A stretch of DNA of 8,087 nucleotides from BS750m-G62 sp964577175 (GTDB lineage: Bacteria > Planctomycetota > Phycisphaerae > FEN-1346), in the NCBI GenBank assembly GCA_964577175.1, contig CAZNYC010000163.1, positions 1 through 8,087 on the forward strand. Reading direction: 5' to 3'. The first letter of the stretch is position 1, and each line of letters starts with the position of its first letter. This document shows, piece by piece, positions 5,681 through 8,087 of this stretch. The notes under the pieces were generated by a model, which was given only the letters and a program-made list of their open reading frames with translations, was not told where the DNA came from and made no database searches. The position numbers and the translations under genes were made by a program.

Positions 5681-5721
5681 CGGTCGCAGACGGGGGCGTG
5701 CAGGGGTTTCTTGCCGGGAAA

Positions 5722-5788
5722 GGCAGGCAACGGGCGACCGGCGACAGGCAACAGGCAACGACAACGGCAAACGACAAGGGCAACGGCG
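5722..5788. repeat. Degenerate GGCAAC / GTTGCC tract
   Basis: A run of short imperfect units of the type GGCAAC, GGCGAC and GACAAC, irregularly repeated over about 65 bp. On the minus strand it reads as GTTGCC units directly following the right-hand arm of the inverted-arm element at 5789-5955. A similar GTTG-rich tract follows the second such element at 8041-8087. No coding gene is supported here. Confidence 0.65.
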
Positions 5789-5955
5789 GCCTCACGCAAA
5801 GGCGCAAAACCGCAAAGAACAGCAAAGACGTAAGATTAACATAACAACAACGCACAGAGCCAAAGCATTCGGGCTCGGCCGGCTTGGGCTTCTATCTTTG
5901 TCGTTGCTTTTTGACTCCGTTCCGCCGTTGTCGTCTTTGCGCCTTTGCGTGAGGC
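5789..5955. repeat. Inverted-arm element A, between mnmA and the second propeller gene
   Basis: A 167-bp element has perfect 20-bp inverted ends: GCCTCACGCAAAGGCGCAAA (5789-5808) and TTTGCGCCTTTGCGTGAGGC (5936-5955). The interior is clearly richer in A and T than the surrounding genes and encodes no transposase or other protein. The right arm ends 9 nt beyond the stop of the propeller gene at 5965, so it would form part of that transcript's 3' end. A related but diverged element occurs at 7875-8034. It resembles a non-autonomous miniature element or large palindromic repeat; which one is not decidable from one window. Confidence 0.8.
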
Positions 5956-5964
5956 GTTGTCAGG

Positions 5965-7575
5965 TCACGGTTGGACCGAGGCGCCTTTCTCAAGGGCCCA
6001 CAGGTACTTCTGCGAGGCGACGAACAGCGTGCCGTTGGCCGCCACGGGCGTGGCGTACGAGGGCGCGCCGAGGCGGATCTTGGCCCGTTCCTTCGACTCC
6101 CGGCCGGCTGTCAGAATATGCAGGTGGCGCTTCGTGCCGACGAAGATTTTGCCGTCGGCCACGAGCGGCGTGGCCCAGGTCTCGGCCTTCAGTTCCTTCA
6201 GCCAGATGCGCTTGCCCGTGTCGGGGTCCAGGCACTGGAGGCGGCCGGCGAAGTCGACGACGTACAGCAGCCCGTCGGCGATGGCGACGGAGGCCATCGT
6301 CCGCTCGACGTCGTCGTTGGCCCAGATGCGGCCGGACGTGGTGATGTCGCCGGTCCCCGACGGGTCGATGCAATGAAGCATGCCGCGGCCGCGCCCGTGG
6401 GCGGGGTCCTGGCCGATCGTGACGTACAGTCGCCCCTCGTGGAAGACGGGCGTGGAGATGATCTGGCTCGGGCCCACGTACTTGCCGTCGTTCTCATTCG
6501 TGGAGTACTTCTTGCGCCTGTCGCCGCGGTAGTAGGGGATGGGCTTGCCGTCCTCGAACCGGTACTCCGGCGGGTTGCAGTCGTAGGACCAGACCTTCTT
6601 CAGGTGGAACGGCTCGTCGCGGGCCTCGGTGACGGCCTCGAAGGCGTAGCAGACGCCGTCGCCGCCGCCGAAGAAGAGGAGTTTCTTGCCGCCCACGACG
6701 CCCATCGAGGGCGGGGCCCACGTGCAGTGGAACATGCGGTGCCCGATCTTCTCGTTGTCCGACGCCACGAGGCGGCCCGTCCTGGCGTCCAGGCAGATGA
6801 GGCTGGGGGCCTCCGGCCGGAGGCACTTTTTGTGCGGCCCGTCCAGGCCGTTCGAGGTGCTCGTGTAGACGAACCCATCGACGACCAGGGCCGAGCAACT
6901 GGCCACGTCGTGCGGGCAGGAGTTCAACTCGCGGACCATGTCGAAGACCCACAGGATGTCGGCGTCGGTGTCGACGAGGTCGACGGGTTTCTTGCCGGGG
7001 CCGACCATGTACCGGCCCTCGTCCTTGAACGGGCCGTCGTTGCCGTCGGCGAGGCCGTCGACGTCGAGGCAGACCATCTCGCAGGCGCTGGTGACGACGT
7101 AGACGCGGCCGTCGGCGACGGCGGGCGAGGAGCAGGTGCCGCAGTTCTGCTGCCCATAGTGGGCGCCTTGCGGCAGTTGGGCGCTGCCGCGCTTGGGTGT
7201 GAGCAGTTGCCAGAGGAGGCGGCCGGTCTTCTCGTCGAGGCACTTGACCATGCCGGACTTGGTTCGCTCGAGGCGGTCGTCGCCGGCCAGGAGGGCGTCG
7301 TCGGTGCCGACGAAGACCTTGCCGCCGGAGACCGTCACGTTCCCGTAAACGTGCGAGCCGAGGCGGACGGCCCATCGGACGTGCTTGGCGGAGCCGGGCT
7401 CGACGCCGTGCCGGGTCTTCTTGCCGGGCTCGAAGGTGTCGGGCAGGCCCGTCTCGGGGGAGACCATGTTGCGGCCCGGGTCGCTGCCGCCCCATTGGGG
7501 CCAGTCCGCCGCGAGGGCCGGGGCGCTTAGCAGGACGGCAAGGGCGCAGACGAGACACGGGCGCAGGATGGACAC
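5965..7575 (-). CDS. Exported PQQ-like beta-propeller repeat protein (paralogue 2)
   Basis: The 536-residue protein has a signal peptide ending LLSAPALA near residue 22, then the family start ADWPQWGGSDPGRNMVSPET (23-42). Propeller motifs: VKCLDEKTGRLLWQ (110-123), LICLDARTGRLVASD (259-273), LHCIDPSGTGDITTS (400-414), LQCLDPDTGKRIW (446-458), and the closing ATPVAANGTLFVASQKYLWALEKG (508-531). Over about 90 residues (226-315) roughly 49 are identical by eye to the protein at 1483-3045, so the two are paralogues. The start is taken as the GTG at 7573-7575: AAAGGAA lies 6 nt upstream and the signal peptide follows at once; an ATG at 7644 would add a charged, non-signal extension. It has many cysteines, including NCGTC (144-148), and no CxxCH haem site. 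Substrate and partner are unknown; a true quinoprotein dehydrogenase role is not supported. Confidence 0.87.
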   Translation of the reverse strand: MSILRPCLVCALAVLLSAPALAADWPQWGGSDPGRNMVSPETGLPDTFEPGKKTRHGVEPGSAKHVRWAVRLGSHVYGNVTVSGGKVFVGTDDALLAGDDRLERTKSGMVKCLDEKTGRLLWQLLTPKRGSAQLPQGAHYGQQNCGTCSSPAVADGRVYVVTSACEMVCLDVDGLADGNDGPFKDEGRYMVGPGKKPVDLVDTDADILWVFDMVRELNSCPHDVASCSALVVDGFVYTSTSNGLDGPHKKCLRPEAPSLICLDARTGRLVASDNEKIGHRMFHCTWAPPSMGVVGGKKLLFFGGGDGVCYAFEAVTEARDEPFHLKKVWSYDCNPPEYRFEDGKPIPYYRGDRRKKYSTNENDGKYVGPSQIISTPVFHEGRLYVTIGQDPAHGRGRGMLHCIDPSGTGDITTSGRIWANDDVERTMASVAIADGLLYVVDFAGRLQCLDPDTGKRIWLKELKAETWATPLVADGKIFVGTKRHLHILTAGRESKERAKIRLGAPSYATPVAANGTLFVASQKYLWALEKGASVQP

Positions 7576-7615
7576 GGTGCGTTCCTTTCGTACAAGCGGC
7601 TTGGGTCGCTCGGAC

Positions 7616-7644
7616 AGTTTAACCCGCCGCGTCACGAAGGTCAC
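7616..7644 (-). promoter_or_regulatory. Weak candidate promoter for the second propeller gene
   Basis: On the minus strand GTGACC (7639-7644; 4 of 6) and TAAACT (7616-7621; 4 of 6) are separated by 17 nt. The leader would be about 35 nt and contain the AAAGGAA ribosome-binding site. The match is modest; its position and spacing are the main support. Confidence 0.3.
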
Positions 7645-7668
7645 TGCGGTTTTACGCGCGCCGGGGCT

Positions 7669-7700
7669 GCCGGGGGAAGCCTTGCCAACCGCCCCCCGGC
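7669..7700. repeat. GC-rich hairpin in the upstream spacer
   Basis: GCCGGGGG (7669-7676) pairs perfectly with CCCCCGGC (7693-7700) around a 16-nt loop. A smaller GCCCT/AGGGC palindrome follows at 7718-7736. Apart from these and the hairpin at 7818, I see no gene or other recognisable element between 7645 and 7874. Confidence 0.45.
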
Positions 7701-7817
7701 GGGTAGAACGCGGGTGTGCCCTCGGCTTTCCAGGGCGAAGGCGGAGGGCCCGGTGGATGCGCCGCCGCGAGCCCGTTGCGGAAGCAGCGGGTCATCGTCA
7801 TCCTGCATATGGGGTGG

Positions 7818-7845
7818 CACGCTTTCGCGCTTCTGCGAAAGCGTG
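7818..7845. repeat. Hairpin, CACGCTTTCGC family
   Basis: A perfect 11-bp stem, CACGCTTTCGC (7818-7828) against GCGAAAGCGTG (7835-7845), with loop GCTTCT. The minus strand at 4322-4353 carries the same left half (GTGGCACGCTTTCGCGCT), so this is a dispersed repeat. A short related palindrome, CGAAAGC-GCAT-GCTTTCG, lies at 7858-7875 beside it. Confidence 0.75.
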
Positions 7846-7874
7846 GGTCGCCGGCGCCGAAAGCGCATGCTTTC

Positions 7875-8034
7875 GCAAAGGCGCGAAGCCGCAAAAACTG
7901 CAAAGGCGGAAGACGAGAGCAACAACAAGACCAACGGCGGCATAGTCGCGCTGAATGCATCGTTGGTTTTCATGTTGTTGTTCTTTTATTACTTCTGTTT
8001 TTCCGTTGCCGTTTTTGCGGCTTTGCGCCTTTGC
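7875..8034. repeat. Inverted-arm element B
   Basis: Left arm 7875-7903 (starting GCAAAGGCGCGAAGCCGC) and right arm 8006-8034 (ending GCGGCTTTGCGCCTTTGC) are complementary at 27 of 29 positions. A nested inverted repeat lies inside: CAACAACAA plus CCAACG (7920-7936) against CGTTGG plus TGTTGTTG (7961-7980), so nearly the whole 160 bp could fold as one long hairpin. The interior is AT-rich compared with the genes. The arms match those of element A. Hydrophobic reading frames across it are by-products of the T-rich repeat and have no start signals. Confidence 0.75.
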
Positions 8035-8040
8035 GTGAGG

Positions 8041-8087
8041 ATTATCGTTGCTGTTTGTTGTTGCCGTGTCTTCCCGTGAGGCGTCAG
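8041..8087. repeat. GTTG-rich tract after element B (runs off the window)
   Basis: Units such as GTTGCTGTTTGTTGTTGCC follow the right arm and its TGAGG end, in the same relative position and orientation as the GTTGCC tract that follows element A on the minus strand. The window ends before its boundary can be seen. Confidence 0.5.

Noticed and set aside
5668..5799. N-terminal extension of mnmA to 5799
   Set aside because: The added residues are translated GTTGCC-type repeat; the ATG at 5667 gives the expected distance to the PP-loop.
7714..8079. Small hydrophobic protein near the right edge
   Set aside because: The frame runs through the GCTTTCGC hairpin and inverted-arm element B; the hydrophobic part is T-rich repeat sequence (the FFYYF and LRLCVR stretch) and there is no ribosome-binding site.
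1..8087. A new defence, toxin-antitoxin or biosynthetic gene system
   Set aside because: All five coding regions belong to known families and none forms such a module; the unexplained content is in the repeats.

Overview
The window is about 8.1 kb of very GC-rich DNA carrying five intact protein genes separated by intergenic spacers packed with palindromic repeats. The two large exported beta-propeller proteins belong to a PQQ-like family that is abundant in Planctomycetota (N-termini of the type PQWG…N-x-V-S-x-E-T-x-LPD). With the high GC content and repeat-rich spacers, this suggests a planctomycete or related environmental genome assembled from metagenomic data. The taxonomic call is an inference.

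Layout. Positions 1-252 hold three tandem copies of a 53-bp repeat and two hairpins. pyrB (aspartate carbamoyltransferase) runs leftward at 253-1212, with a plausible sigma70-type promoter at 1313-1341 and a hairpin in its leader. A divergently transcribed PQQ-like beta-propeller gene follows at 1483-3045 (+). Exactly 100 N at 3046-3145 mark a scaffold gap that starts right after its stop codon. To the right, three genes run leftward: a GT9 / ADP-heptose:LPS heptosyltransferase-like gene (3209-4207), mnmA (4528-5667) and a second PQQ-like beta-propeller gene (5965-7575). The rest, to 8087, is repeat-rich non-coding DNA.

The genes do not form one pathway. pyrB (pyrimidine synthesis) and mnmA (tRNA 2-thiolation) are housekeeping genes, GT9 is probably for cell-surface glycan, and the two beta-propellers are exported paralogues of unknown role. 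Every spacer larger than about 250 bp contains repeats, so long polycistronic transcription is doubtful.

The most interesting content is the repeat landscape. (i) A palindromic element lies inside the GT9 coding sequence in frame, as part of a 29-residue insertion between two conserved motifs. (ii) Two intergenic regions carry the same three palindromic modules in the same order and orientation. (iii) One hairpin family keeps its loop (A-N-G-A-C-Y) while stem pairs change in a compensated way. (iv) Two elements of about 165 bp are bounded by long inverted arms and each is followed by a GTTG-rich tract. I see no CRISPR array, tRNA, rRNA, transposase, or defence or biosynthetic gene system.
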